The notes beneath the pieces were generated by a model. It ran no database searches and was not told the DNA's origin. It worked only from the letters and a program-made list of their open reading frames with translations. Source: Clostridia bacterium (GTDB lineage: Bacteria > Bacillota > Clostridia > Oscillospirales > CAG-272). Taken from it: a DNA stretch of 42,444 bases. The position numbers were made by a program, and so were the translations under genes. Below, piece by piece: positions 25,044 to 32,529 of the stretch. Where the stretch lies: assembly GCA_029007295.1 (NCBI GenBank), contig JAQXHN010000020.1, positions 1 to 42,444 of the forward strand, written 5' to 3'. Positions within the stretch are counted from its first letter, which is position 1. Every line of letters begins with the position of its first letter.

Positions 25044-26066
25044 ATGGAATTTATCAGAAAATTGCCTATACCTAAGGAAATTAAAGCTCAATATCCTTTA
25101 AAGGATTCTGTAGCTGAAATAAAAGCCGAAAGAGATGAAGAAATGAAAAAAATTTTTCGCGGTGAGAGCGATAAATTTATTTTAATTATCGGCCCCTGTT
25201 CGGCTGACAGAGAAGACGCTGTCCTTGATTATATCGAGCGCTTAAAGATTATACAAGACAAGGTAGAGGATAAAATATTTATAATACCGAGGATTTACAC
25301 AGGTAAGCCACGTACGACCGGCGACGGATATAAAGGAATTGTTCATCAGCCGGACCCGAACTCCAAGCCTGATATGTTAAAGGGAATAATTGCAATGCGT
25401 CAGCTGCATTTACATGCGCTTGAAAATTACAGAATGGGCTGTGCGGACGAGATGCTTTATCCTGAGAATTACAGATATCTTTCGGATTTGCTGTCATATA
25501 TCGCTATTGGAGCCCGTTCGGTGGAAGATCAACAGCATCGACTTGTTTCTTCGGGCATGGATGTTCCGGTGGGAATGAAAAACCCCACAAGCGGCGATAT
25601 TTCGGTTATGATGAACTCAATTACAGCAGCGCAGCATCATCATACTTTCCTCTTCAGAGGTTGGGAGGTCTCAAGCAACGGAAACGAATATGCTCATGCC
25701 ATATTGAGGGGTTATGTTAATAAACACGGTCAGACAATGCCGAATTACCACTATGAAGATTTACAGCATTTATATGAGATTTATGCGCAAACAAATCTTG
25801 TAAACCCTGCTGTAATAGTTGATACAAACCACGCTAACTCCGGTAAAAAGTATCTTGAACAGATGAGAATAGCTAAAGAAGTAGTGCACAGCATGCGTAA
25901 CAGCAGCGATATTAAAAAGCTTGTAAAAGGACTTATGATCGAAAGCTATATTGAAGACGGATGTCAGAAAATCGGCGAGGATATTTACGGAAAGTCAATT
26001 ACTGACCCTTGTCTTGGCTGGGAAAAGACAAGTAAGTTGATTTTAGAGCTTGCAGATTTATTATAA
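25044..26066 (+). CDS. aroF: 3-deoxy-7-phosphoheptulonate synthase, class I alpha
   Basis: This enzyme condenses PEP and erythrose 4-phosphate into DAHP, the entry step of the pathway. The 340-residue protein is of the AroFGH (I-alpha) type: LIIGPCSADREDAV, PRIYTGKPRTTGDGYKG, GARSVEDQQHRLVSSGMD, VGMKNPTSGD, DTNHANSGK and MIESYIEDG are all present. AGAGGGAACCG stands before the ATG. It closes the operon: although it catalyses step one it is last in order. No terminator is visible before luxS. Confidence 0.97.
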   Translation: MEFIRKLPIPKEIKAQYPLKDSVAEIKAERDEEMKKIFRGESDKFILIIGPCSADREDAVLDYIERLKIIQDKVEDKIFIIPRIYTGKPRTTGDGYKGIVHQPDPNSKPDMLKGIIAMRQLHLHALENYRMGCADEMLYPENYRYLSDLLSYIAIGARSVEDQQHRLVSSGMDVPVGMKNPTSGDISVMMNSITAAQHHHTFLFRGWEVSSNGNEYAHAILRGYVNKHGQTMPNYHYEDLQHLYEIYAQTNLVNPAVIVDTNHANSGKKYLEQMRIAKEVVHSMRNSSDIKKLVKGLMIESYIEDGCQKIGEDIYGKSITDPCLGWEKTSKLILELADLL

Positions 26067-26130
26067 TAAAAATACGGAAAATTAATAAAATATTACTTTT
26101 ATTTCTTTTTAGAAAGTGAATTTAACGACT

Positions 26131-26646
26131 ATGAAATTAATACCGAGCTTTCAGGTAGACCATACCGAAATTATACCAGGAATATATGAATCAAGAGTTG
26201 ATACTTTAGGTGATGAATTTATTACTACCTTTGATATACGTATGAAAATTCCGAATAAGGAGCCCGTAATACATCCAAACGCCATGCACACCATCGAGCA
26301 TATTGTCGCAACCTTCCTTCGTAATCACGAGGAGTGGAAGGATAGAATTATATACTGGGGTCCTATGGGGTGCTTAACCGGATGTTATCTCATTGTAAAA
26401 GGACGTCCCACACCCTCGGATATTCTTCCTCTTATGACAGAAGCTTTTGAATACTGCTCCGAATACTCAAACGAGGTTCCCGGTGCTAATCCTAAAAATT
26501 GCGGAAATTACATTCTTCATGATTTAAACATGGCTAAATGGGAATCAAAGAAATTTGCGGATATTTTAAAAACAAATCCGTGCTTTGAGTATCCTACGCA
26601 AAAAAGAATAGAAACAGAAAGCGGGAAAGTATTCTACGATTCTTGA
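26131..26646 (+). CDS. luxS: S-ribosylhomocysteine lyase LuxS
   Basis: LuxS cleaves S-ribosylhomocysteine to homocysteine and DPD, the precursor of AI-2, in the methyl cycle. Zinc ligands His53, His57 (MHTIEHIVA) and Cys124 (NCGNYILHD) and catalytic Glu56 and Cys81 (GPMGCLTG) are all present. The ATG at 26131 is chosen over the GTG at 26116 because the family starts near MKLIPSFQVDHT and the GTG sits inside the only purine-rich stretch. The protein is 171 residues, with about 15 extra at the C terminus compared with the common 157. The 64-base gap from aroF shows no promoter or terminator, so read-through is possible. Confidence 0.95.
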   Translation: MKLIPSFQVDHTEIIPGIYESRVDTLGDEFITTFDIRMKIPNKEPVIHPNAMHTIEHIVATFLRNHEEWKDRIIYWGPMGCLTGCYLIVKGRPTPSDILPLMTEAFEYCSEYSNEVPGANPKNCGNYILHDLNMAKWESKKFADILKTNPCFEYPTQKRIETESGKVFYDS

Positions 26647-26662
26647 TTTTTGTCGAAAACTA

Positions 26663-26691
26663 TTGACAAAACATAGTTGCTGTAGTATACT
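26663..26691 (+). promoter_or_regulatory. Promoter of the glycine riboswitch-symporter unit
   Basis: TTGACA (26663-26668), 17-base spacer, TATACT (26686-26691), just after luxS and about 25 bases before the ghost-aptamer stem. Confidence 0.88.
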
Positions 26692-26722
26692 TAAACGGTA
26701 AAATATAATATGTTCGATGATG

Positions 26723-26830
26723 CAATCGGAATTTTAATAAACCGATTGTTAAGGACGCTCCGGAGAATTCATTAAATTGAATGCCGAAGGTGCAAGGCTT
26801 AGGCTGAATCTCTCAGGCAAACAGACGGAG
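26723..26830 (+). promoter_or_regulatory. Singlet glycine riboswitch with upstream ghost-aptamer stem
   Basis: The aptamer (about 26753-26830) has P1 CTCCG (26758-26762) with CGGAG (26826-26830), hairpin ATTC...GAAT, the conserved GCCGAAGGTGCAAGGC, and CTGAATCTCTCAGGCAAACAGACGGAG. A perfect CAATCGG/CCGATTG stem at 26723-26748 precedes it instead of a second aptamer, as seen in singlet glycine riboswitches. It precedes a glycine/alanine symporter gene and a terminator, so control is likely at transcription. Confidence 0.92.
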
Positions 26831-26881
26831 TTATACATATTGGCTTTATTTGGGCTATATTTGTATTACTTTTGATTTTCG

Positions 26882-26909
26882 GTACTGTCCTTTCGGACAG
26901 TACTTTTTT
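26882..26909 (+). terminator. Riboswitch terminator before the symporter gene
   Basis: GTACTGTCC (26882-26890), loop TTTC, GGACAGTAC (26895-26903), then TTTTTT. A perfect nine-base stem ending 12 bases before the ATG, within the riboswitch leader; presumably the expression platform. Confidence 0.9.
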
Positions 26910-26921
26910 ATGGAGGATACT

Positions 26922-28316
26922 ATGGAAGGTGTTCAGAGTACTTTATTAAATATAGTCGGAAATATTAATTCATATCTTACCGACTATGTTCTTATTTTTC
27001 TTCTTGTTGGTATAGGACTTTATTTTTCAATAAGAACAAAATTTGTTCAGATAAGATGCTTCGGCGAAGGAATGAAAAAAACCTTTGGAGGGTTGTCTTT
27101 AAAAGGTAAAAAACAAAAAGGCGGATTATCTTCATTTCAGGCGTTTACTACAGCTGTTGCGGCACAGGTAGGTACAGGTAACATTGTCGGAGCCTGTGGC
27201 GCCATTCTCATAGGCGGACCGGGCGCTATCTTTTGGATGTGGATAATAGCATTTTTCGGTATGGCAACAATATACGGAGAAGCAGTTGTTGCCCAGAAGA
27301 CAAGAATCGTAAACGAGGACGGCTCGGTCACCGGCGGCCCGGTATACTATATCAGAACGGCATTTAAAAATAAATTCGGAAAATTCCTCGCCGGTTTTTT
27401 TGCTGTTTCCGTTATCCTCGCTCTTGGATTTATGGGAACAATGGTACAGTCAAACTCTATTTCCGAATCATGCAACAATGCGTTCGGTATTGACGGATGG
27501 ATAATAGGTATTGTACTTTGCGTTATTGCAGGATTTATTTTTATCGGCGGCTTACAGAGAATCGGTTCTTTTACGGAAAAGGTTGTACCCATTATGGCAG
27601 TCTTATATATTTTAGGAAGCATTGTCGTTCTTTGCATCCGTTTTGAATACATAGGTTCAACTTTTGCATTAATCTTTAAATGTGCATTTAAACCAATGGC
27701 ACTGGTCGGCGGAGGAATTGGAACCGCAATAAGTCAGGGCGCCAAGCGCGGATTGTTTTCAAATGAAGCGGGTATGGGTTCTACTCCGCACGCGCATGCG
27801 CTTGCAAATGTTAAAAAGCCCCACGACCAAGGCGTTGTTGCAATGATAGGAGTATTTATTGATACATTTATTGTTCTTACTATGACTGCTCTTGTTGTAA
27901 TTTCAACCATGTTTACTAAGGGCGGTGCATTATACAACGTCACTTCTCTTGACGGTCTTGATATAGAAAAAACAAATCTTGCTCAAAAAGCTTTTTCTTC
28001 TGCTTTCGGCAGTGATTCTTTCGGACAGATTTTTATTGCTGTTTGCCTTTTGTTCTTTGCATTCTCAACTATTATAGGTTGGAATTTATTCGGCAGAATT
28101 AATATGCTTTATCTTTTCGGAAAAAAAGCAAATCTGATTTATTCTATTTTGGCTATTGCGTTTATCTTTCTCGGTACGGTTCTTAAAAATGATTTGGTAT
28201 GGGAGCTTACGGATATGTTTAATAATATTATGGTTCTGCCAAACGTTATTGCATTGGCATGCTTCGGAGCCCTCGTTGCAAAGGAATCCAAAAAGCAAAA
28301 AGATATTAATTTATGA
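26922..28316 (+). CDS. agcS: Alanine/glycine:cation symporter family protein
   Basis: The 464-residue integral membrane protein belongs to the AGCS family, sodium-coupled carriers for alanine and glycine. Signature stretches are GLSSFQAFTTAVAAQVGTGN, GPGAIFWMWIIAFFGM, VTGGPVYYI and SNEAGMGSTPHAHA; about ten to eleven membrane segments are visible. The start is the ATG at 26922 with GGAGG six bases before; an upstream in-frame TTG lies inside the leader and is rejected. The glycine riboswitch directly upstream argues that glycine is a substrate. A terminator follows the stop, so it is monocistronic. Confidence 0.95.
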   Translation: MEGVQSTLLNIVGNINSYLTDYVLIFLLVGIGLYFSIRTKFVQIRCFGEGMKKTFGGLSLKGKKQKGGLSSFQAFTTAVAAQVGTGNIVGACGAILIGGPGAIFWMWIIAFFGMATIYGEAVVAQKTRIVNEDGSVTGGPVYYIRTAFKNKFGKFLAGFFAVSVILALGFMGTMVQSNSISESCNNAFGIDGWIIGIVLCVIAGFIFIGGLQRIGSFTEKVVPIMAVLYILGSIVVLCIRFEYIGSTFALIFKCAFKPMALVGGGIGTAISQGAKRGLFSNEAGMGSTPHAHALANVKKPHDQGVVAMIGVFIDTFIVLTMTALVVISTMFTKGGALYNVTSLDGLDIEKTNLAQKAFSSAFGSDSFGQIFIAVCLLFFAFSTIIGWNLFGRINMLYLFGKKANLIYSILAIAFIFLGTVLKNDLVWELTDMFNNIMVLPNVIALACFGALVAKESKKQKDINL

Positions 28317-28320
28317 TTTA

Positions 28321-28355
28321 AAAATATCCCGGACTTTAAGTTTGGGATATTTTTT
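28321..28355 (+). terminator. Terminator after the symporter gene
   Basis: AAAATATCCC (28321-28330) pairs with GGGATATTTT (28344-28353); the pairing continues inward with GGACT/AGTTT, giving about 15 base pairs, followed by TTTTTT-rich sequence. Confidence 0.9.
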
Positions 28356-28382
28356 AAATTATATAATGATATGTATTTGCTA

Positions 28383-28411
28383 TTGACAGTTTTATAAAAA
28401 TAACTTATAAT
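28383..28411 (+). promoter_or_regulatory. Promoter of the SGNH hydrolase gene
   Basis: TTGACA (28383-28388), 17-base spacer, TATAAT (28406-28411). The leader to the ATG is about 75 bases; no structure is apparent. Confidence 0.88.
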
Positions 28412-28493
28412 ATCATCGTCAGAAATAATATTAACTTTTAGCCGATAGATTTTATATAAAGTTAAATATAATAAAAACGGAATGGAGATTCTT

Positions 28494-29114
28494 ATGAAGA
28501 TTTTGTTTCAAGGTGATAGCGTTACCGACGCAGGAAGAACAGAAAACAGTTTAGGATTTGGTTATCCGAGTATTATAGCAAAAGAGCTTCCCGAAATTTA
28601 TCCTGATATAGAATTTCAGTTCTATAACAGAGGCATTTCGGGAAACAGATCAATAGATTTAGTCAACAGATGGCAAACTGATACCCTGGATATTTCCCCC
28701 GATATTCTGACTATATTAATAGGAGTTAACGACTGCTGGCATTATGCGGAGGGAACTGCCGAGTATGTAACTAACGAGGAATTTGAAAACAATTTAAGAA
28801 AGCTTATTACCGACGCAAAATCAAAATCTAATCCTAAAATAATTTTAATCGAACCTTATGTTTTTGAATACCAGCATAATCATTTCAGGGGCGACTTGCT
28901 TGAAAAAATCGAGGTAATCAGAAAAGTTTCAATGGAGCTTGCCGATTATTTAATTCCCCTTGACGGACTAATATTTGCAGCAAGAACCTCGGAAAAGAAT
29001 GTGGAATTTTCTTCAGACGGAGTACATCCGAGTCCTGAAGGACATGAGCTTATTGCAATGTATATAATGGACGCTATATGTGATATAATAGACTCGCAAA
29101 ATAATGAAAAATAA
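28494..29114 (+). CDS. SGNH/GDSL-family hydrolase (esterase)
   Basis: The 206-residue protein has the four SGNH blocks: LFQGDSVTDAGR with nucleophile Ser9, Gly49 in GISGN, Asn79 in IGVNDCW, and Asp175 and His178 in DGVHPSPEGH. These enzymes hydrolyse esters, often acetyl groups on polysaccharide or lipid substrates. The ATG at 28494 is preferred to the one at 28482 because TGGAG lies six bases before it. There is no signal peptide, so it acts in the cytosol, fitting deacetylation of imported sugars; that is inference. It overlaps the next small membrane protein gene by 11 bases. Confidence 0.9.
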   Translation: MKILFQGDSVTDAGRTENSLGFGYPSIIAKELPEIYPDIEFQFYNRGISGNRSIDLVNRWQTDTLDISPDILTILIGVNDCWHYAEGTAEYVTNEEFENNLRKLITDAKSKSNPKIILIEPYVFEYQHNHFRGDLLEKIEVIRKVSMELADYLIPLDGLIFAARTSEKNVEFSSDGVHPSPEGHELIAMYIMDAICDIIDSQNNEK

Positions 29115-29502
29115 TAGAATAATCTCGAATTTAAGAATTGTTATCGGTATTATATTAATTATTATTTCGTTAACGGTATGCTGGTTATTTTTATCCGTTG
29201 TAGGTATTTTTAGCAATGGAAGCGATAACGGATTATTTCAATTACTGATGATTTACTTATGGATACCGCAGTCAATTTTTTCAATAATTCAAATACTTTT
29301 GAGCTTTTTCGCCGGGAAAATTTATAGGTTTAGAATTATTTTGATTTGCTGCAATGCTATTTATATTCCTCTTTACTATACCTTGGGATTAACAAATTTA
29401 TCAATTGAGAAATCACTTAATATTATAACTGCTTTTTCCGTTATATCTTCTATACTGTATACTGTAGTTCATATCAGGGCAATTATTAAAAAAACAGCAT
29501 AA
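29104..29502 (+). CDS. Small membrane protein, unknown function
   Basis: The 132-residue product has about four hydrophobic segments (near residues 10-36, 43-68, 75-95 and 107-126), a basic N terminus (MKNNR) and a basic C-terminal tail (RAIIKKTA). I do not recognise the family. It begins within the end of the SGNH hydrolase gene, so the two are co-translated. A bidirectional terminator starts four bases after the stop. Confidence 0.7.
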   Translation: MKNNRIISNLRIVIGIILIIISLTVCWLFLSVVGIFSNGSDNGLFQLLMIYLWIPQSIFSIIQILLSFFAGKIYRFRIILICCNAIYIPLYYTLGLTNLSIEKSLNIITAFSVISSILYTVVHIRAIIKKTA

Positions 29503-29505
29503 ATA

Positions 29506-29539
29506 AATCGGTACATCTTTCAATGTACCGATTATTTTT
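29506..29539. terminator. Bidirectional terminator between the membrane protein gene and thiN
   Basis: AATCGGTACAT (29506-29516) pairs perfectly with ATGTACCGATT (29523-29533), U-rich on the plus side (ATTTTT) and less so on the minus side (TTATTT). It serves two converging units. Confidence 0.88.
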
Positions 29540-29555
29540 GTGCCAACCAAATGTT

Positions 29556-30188
29556 TTATCTTCGTTCGGGAATAATATCACCTTCAAAAAAAATAGCTAA
29601 CGTACCGTTTCGTACGGAAATAACGGATTCCTTACCTATAAACGAATTACTGACACCTAAAGGATAAAAGGGAGTAAGTGTCGCATTATTAAGCTCATAT
29701 TCAAGATTAATTAAATCAACACCCTCTGAGCTATCACTGACTGAAAAAACGGAAACACGACCTTCCGCTTTAGGAAAATATACAGATGAATCAGTGATAA
29801 CGGTAAAGCTTTGATGCTTTCCGAAAAAAAGCGCAAAGCACCCTTTTTTTGACAAAAATGACGCCAATTGAAGGTTAGCAAAAGTCATATCGTATCTGCC
29901 GCCAACGGCGCCGTATATATAAAATACGGTATAACCCCTTTCTACGGCATATTTTATTGCATATCCGATATCGGTATCGTCCTTATGTGTGGGTAAGATA
30001 ATTACATTATCGTTGTTTGGACAGTATCCGAGCGAATCAAAGTCGCCTATTACAGCATCACATCCGATATTTAACTTTTGTGTATTTAACAATCCTCTAT
30101 CGCAAGCTATTACAAAATCGCCGTCATCGGGTTGCATTATTTTATGGTTAATTTCCAACGCACCGAATATAAAACATTTTTTGCTCAT
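29556..30188 (-). CDS. thiN: Thiamine pyrophosphokinase
   Basis: The enzyme transfers pyrophosphate from ATP to thiamine to give TPP. The 210-residue protein has VIGDFDS, LPTHKDDTDIGYA and GGRYDMTFANLQLA, the three characteristic acidic and Gly-rich stretches of the family; the common GGRLDH is GGRYDM here. Its ATG overlaps the thiT stop codon (ATGA), so uptake and activation of thiamine are made together and are governed by the TPP riboswitch upstream of thiT. Confidence 0.94.
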   Translation of the reverse strand: MSKKCFIFGALEINHKIMQPDDGDFVIACDRGLLNTQKLNIGCDAVIGDFDSLGYCPNNDNVIILPTHKDDTDIGYAIKYAVERGYTVFYIYGAVGGRYDMTFANLQLASFLSKKGCFALFFGKHQSFTVITDSSVYFPKAEGRVSVFSVSDSSEGVDLINLEYELNNATLTPFYPLGVSNSFIGKESVISVRNGTLAIFFEGDIIPERR

Positions 30189-30766
30189 ATAGAGTTGTCC
30201 TTTAGAAGCTTATCAAATACAGGAATTTTAAAAATAATTATTGCTCCTATACAAGTAAGTACTGCTTCGGGAAGCATATAAAGGCCGTTATAGCAAAGAG
30301 AGTAGAGAACAGGCTTATTTACAAAAGTGTTTCCGAATAAGGTGAACTGATCCATATTCGTCCAGAGAATAAATCCGGAAACAAAATGAGATATAAATCT
30401 TAATGCCGATGCAAAAAAGATTCCTACTACATTTCCTATAAATCCCTTTTTTCTAAATACTCCGGCAAAGCAGAGAACACCGAATGCCACAACATAATCC
30501 AATGCAATTGAAGCGATAAGAATCTCGGGAGTTAAACCCCAACCGAAAATTCCACCGATCATCATTTGAATTACTCCGTAAAGCATACACGGAATAATAG
30601 CAAATTTTATGCCGAAAACAATCGAAATAAGGCACACGGGCAACATAGAAAGGGGAGTAATAGAGCCTCCGAGCGGTAAATCAAAAAGCTTAATAAGACT
30701 GAGTACCGTAGACAGCGCAATCATTACAGCGCTGAATGTAATTTTTTTTGCTATTTTGTTATTCAT
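30185..30766 (-). CDS. thiT: Thiamine ECF-transporter substrate-binding subunit ThiT
   Basis: The 193-residue membrane protein has six hydrophobic segments and the ThiT pattern: SAVMIALSTVLSLIKLFDLP, GGSITPLSMLPV, GVIQMMIGGIFGWG and SALRFISHFVSGFILW. Energy comes from the shared EcfAA'T module, not in the window. A TPP riboswitch lies directly upstream on the same strand, which supports thiamine as the substrate. Translational coupling to thiN through an ATGA overlap. Confidence 0.93.
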   Translation of the reverse strand: MNNKIAKKITFSAVMIALSTVLSLIKLFDLPLGGSITPLSMLPVCLISIVFGIKFAIIPCMLYGVIQMMIGGIFGWGLTPEILIASIALDYVVAFGVLCFAGVFRKKGFIGNVVGIFFASALRFISHFVSGFILWTNMDQFTLFGNTFVNKPVLYSLCYNGLYMLPEAVLTCIGAIIIFKIPVFDKLLKDNSI

Positions 30767-30785
30767 AGCACCTCCATAATATAAA

Positions 30786-30815
30786 ACAAAAATACCGCAC
30801 AGATAAGCGTGCGGT
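30786..30815 (-). terminator. TPP-riboswitch terminator before thiT
   Basis: On the minus strand ACCGCAC, eight-base loop, GTGCGGT, then ATTTTTGTTTT. It lies between the TPP aptamer and thiT, so it is the likely off-state structure. Confidence 0.88.
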
Positions 30816-30825
30816 CAAAACTGTT

Positions 30826-30908
30826 TTGATCTCCCTACGTCGTGTTTATCCGTCTCAGGTTAGAAGGGTTCGGAAATAATTCCATCTCAGCAAATTGCAC
30901 CCCTGATC
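30826..30908 (-). promoter_or_regulatory. TPP riboswitch (THI element) controlling thiT-thiN
   Basis: On the minus strand the aptamer reads GATCAGGGGTGC, TGCTGAGATGG, AACCCTTCTAACCTGAGACGG and ACGACGTAGGGAGATC, which contain the conserved CTGAGA, ACCC and CCTGA-like blocks of the THI box. High TPP should favour the downstream terminator and stop thiT-thiN expression. Confidence 0.96.
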
Positions 30909-30927
30909 TTATTATGCGGTTTAAATA

Positions 30928-30956
30928 ATTATAATATATAAAATAAATTTTGTCAA
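30928..30956 (-). promoter_or_regulatory. Promoter of thiT-thiN
   Basis: On the minus strand TTGACA (30956-30951), 17-base spacer, TATAAT (30933-30928), about 20 bases before the aptamer. Confidence 0.92.
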
Positions 30957-30997
30957 TAGTAGTTTATAATTTTATCTACTATAATAATTAAGGTTAA

Positions 30998-31034
30998 TAA
31001 AAAAATAAAGGCGCTTATTTTAAGCGCCTTTATT
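30998..31034 (-). terminator. Terminator of the CBM9-like surface protein gene
   Basis: AATAAAGGCGCTTA (31004-31017) pairs perfectly with TAAGCGCCTTTATT (31021-31034). On the minus strand it ends in a run of T residues, 20 bases after the stop codon of the gene at 31054-32385. Confidence 0.9.
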
Positions 31035-31053
31035 AAAAATTATTGTTAGTTAA

Positions 31054-32385
31054 TTATCTTTTCTTCTTTGAGAAATAAACACCGATTGCCGATGTTGCGA
31101 GAGCGCCTACTGCAACAGCAAGACCTGCGTCAAATGTATTGGCGGAGGAGCCTCCCTTATTATTGCCTTTGTTTGTGCTTGCGGCCTTTGTTGTGGTGGA
31201 TCCGCCTCCGTTTACAACTTTACCGTTTTCGTCTGTAACAGTACCGCCGTTTGTAGTAACATCGGAGCCGCCGTTTTGTGTCTTTTCACCAATAAGAAGG
31301 TGAATACCCATTCCGTTTATGTGAGAACCGGATGTAGCAGCACCTGGGACACCGTCGGGGAACTCGGGAGAATATGCTACATTACATACTGTAATTGTTC
31401 TGCCCCAATCATCAACATATCCTGCTTCGGGATCATTGAATCTATCCATAAGCGTAACAGCAGCCCAAGAATTAGAACCGTTTAAAATCTCTTCCTTAGT
31501 ATAAGTATGTGAAATACCAAAGCCCTGAGCAGCTTCATTGGAATCTGCAATAATTTGAGTCCAAGGAATCATAACCTCGAAAACAAGGGTATTGCCGTCA
31601 ATCTTACCTGCAGCCTTACAATCGGATGTAATATCTTTAGGCGAATAACGAGAGGTAGCAACTTTAACTTCGTTTCCTTCGAAAATGCCTACATTGTACT
31701 GAGGAGCATAGTCTTCACTTCCGGTAAGCTTATTATCGTGGAAAATACCGAGCATATCAAGAGAAAGCGCAAATACATCACCGTCAAAAACATATGCAGC
31801 ACCGGTATCGTCAGAGGTTGAATATTCTACTGTATTACCGTAGCTGTTTGTCCAATAAGCCGTCTTTTGTTCTGTATTTTCACGCCAGCTTATCTCAGAG
31901 AATGAAGGAGGCAAAAGAGCGCCGTCGATATGTGTTCCGTCGGGTGTATTCTCAGGATAATTTGTACTATCATATGATTCGGCGTTTTCATCAATGTAGC
32001 TTATTGCATAAGCCCATGTAGAAACAGTTTCACCGGTCGCTTCATCAACAGTATCTTCATAAAATCTTAAGGTATATCCTGCGCCGTATTCCTTCATTGA
32101 CGCACCGAAATAAAGGCCTTCTTCTGTATATGCGAAATAAAGGTCTGTCTCTGATGTAAGGCTGTTATTTGCAAGAAAAGAACCTGTGTTCATTTCATTC
32201 ATTGTCTTCTTTTCCGACCAGCCTTCTCCTGCGTCTATTTTTCCGTCAACGGTGGGAGCTTTATTTTCAAGCTTGATATCACCGATTTCAGCAAAGGGCT
32301 TTTGTCCTTCTGCGTTAACGCTCATGGGTAATAAGAGCGAAACGAGCAAAAGAGCACTAATCAAAATTGCAGATATCTTTTTCAT
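31054..32385 (-). CDS. Secreted CBM9-like domain protein with C-terminal membrane anchor
   Basis: The 443-residue protein has a signal peptide (residues 1-25, cut after MSVNA), then a domain resembling carbohydrate-binding module family 9 / DOMON-like proteins, starting APTVDGKIDAGEGW near residue 49 and running to about 365. A Gly/Ser/Thr/Asn-rich linker (about 375-414) leads to NTFDAG at 416-421, a hydrophobic helix and a KKKR end. That tail resembles a cell-wall sorting signal, although LPXTG is absent. The domain probably binds sugars at the cell surface; the ligand is not known. The gene is monocistronic, with GGAG before the ATG and a perfect-stem terminator. Confidence 0.8.
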   Translation of the reverse strand: MKKISAILISALLLVSLLLPMSVNAEGQKPFAEIGDIKLENKAPTVDGKIDAGEGWSEKKTMNEMNTGSFLANNSLTSETDLYFAYTEEGLYFGASMKEYGAGYTLRFYEDTVDEATGETVSTWAYAISYIDENAESYDSTNYPENTPDGTHIDGALLPPSFSEISWRENTEQKTAYWTNSYGNTVEYSTSDDTGAAYVFDGDVFALSLDMLGIFHDNKLTGSEDYAPQYNVGIFEGNEVKVATSRYSPKDITSDCKAAGKIDGNTLVFEVMIPWTQIIADSNEAAQGFGISHTYTKEEILNGSNSWAAVTLMDRFNDPEAGYVDDWGRTITVCNVAYSPEFPDGVPGAATSGSHINGMGIHLLIGEKTQNGGSDVTTNGGTVTDENGKVVNGGGSTTTKAASTNKGNNKGGSSANTFDAGLAVAVGALATSAIGVYFSKKKR

Positions 32386-32414
32386 AACTGTCTCCTTTTG
32401 AAAAAAAATATTTA

Positions 32415-32429
32415 GACATTTTCAATGTC
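32415..32429 (-). other. Small hairpin in the 5' leader of the CBM9-like gene
   Basis: GACATT, three-base loop, AATGTC; a perfect six-pair stem soon after the predicted transcription start. It may stabilise the message end; no known riboswitch is recognised. Confidence 0.4.
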
Positions 32430-32440
32430 GTTTTGCGTAT

Positions 32441-32446
32441 ATTATA
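32441..32446 (-). promoter_or_regulatory. Extended -10 promoter of the CBM9-like gene
   Basis: On the minus strand TGTTATAAT (an extended -10, TGnTATAAT) at 32449-32441 with only a poor -35 (TTTCAT) 17 bases upstream. The leader to the ATG is about 50 bases. Confidence 0.55.
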
Positions 32447-32529
32447 ACATAAATTTGTGCAAAATGAAAAATAGCATTTAATCATTTTGTTAATAATTTG
32501 TAAATACAATATATTTTATTAGTAAATTG

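Noticed and set aside
26700..26752. Second glycine aptamer upstream of the first
   Set aside because: Only a simple stem-loop is present; none of the conserved aptamer core is visible.
26850..26921. TTG at 26850 as start of the symporter
   Set aside because: This would put coding sequence across the riboswitch terminator; the ATG at 26922 has GGAGG at the right distance.
32386..32529. Terminator after the CAP-SLH gene
   Set aside because: The region is AT-rich but no convincing stem with a U tract could be built; transcription end is undetermined.
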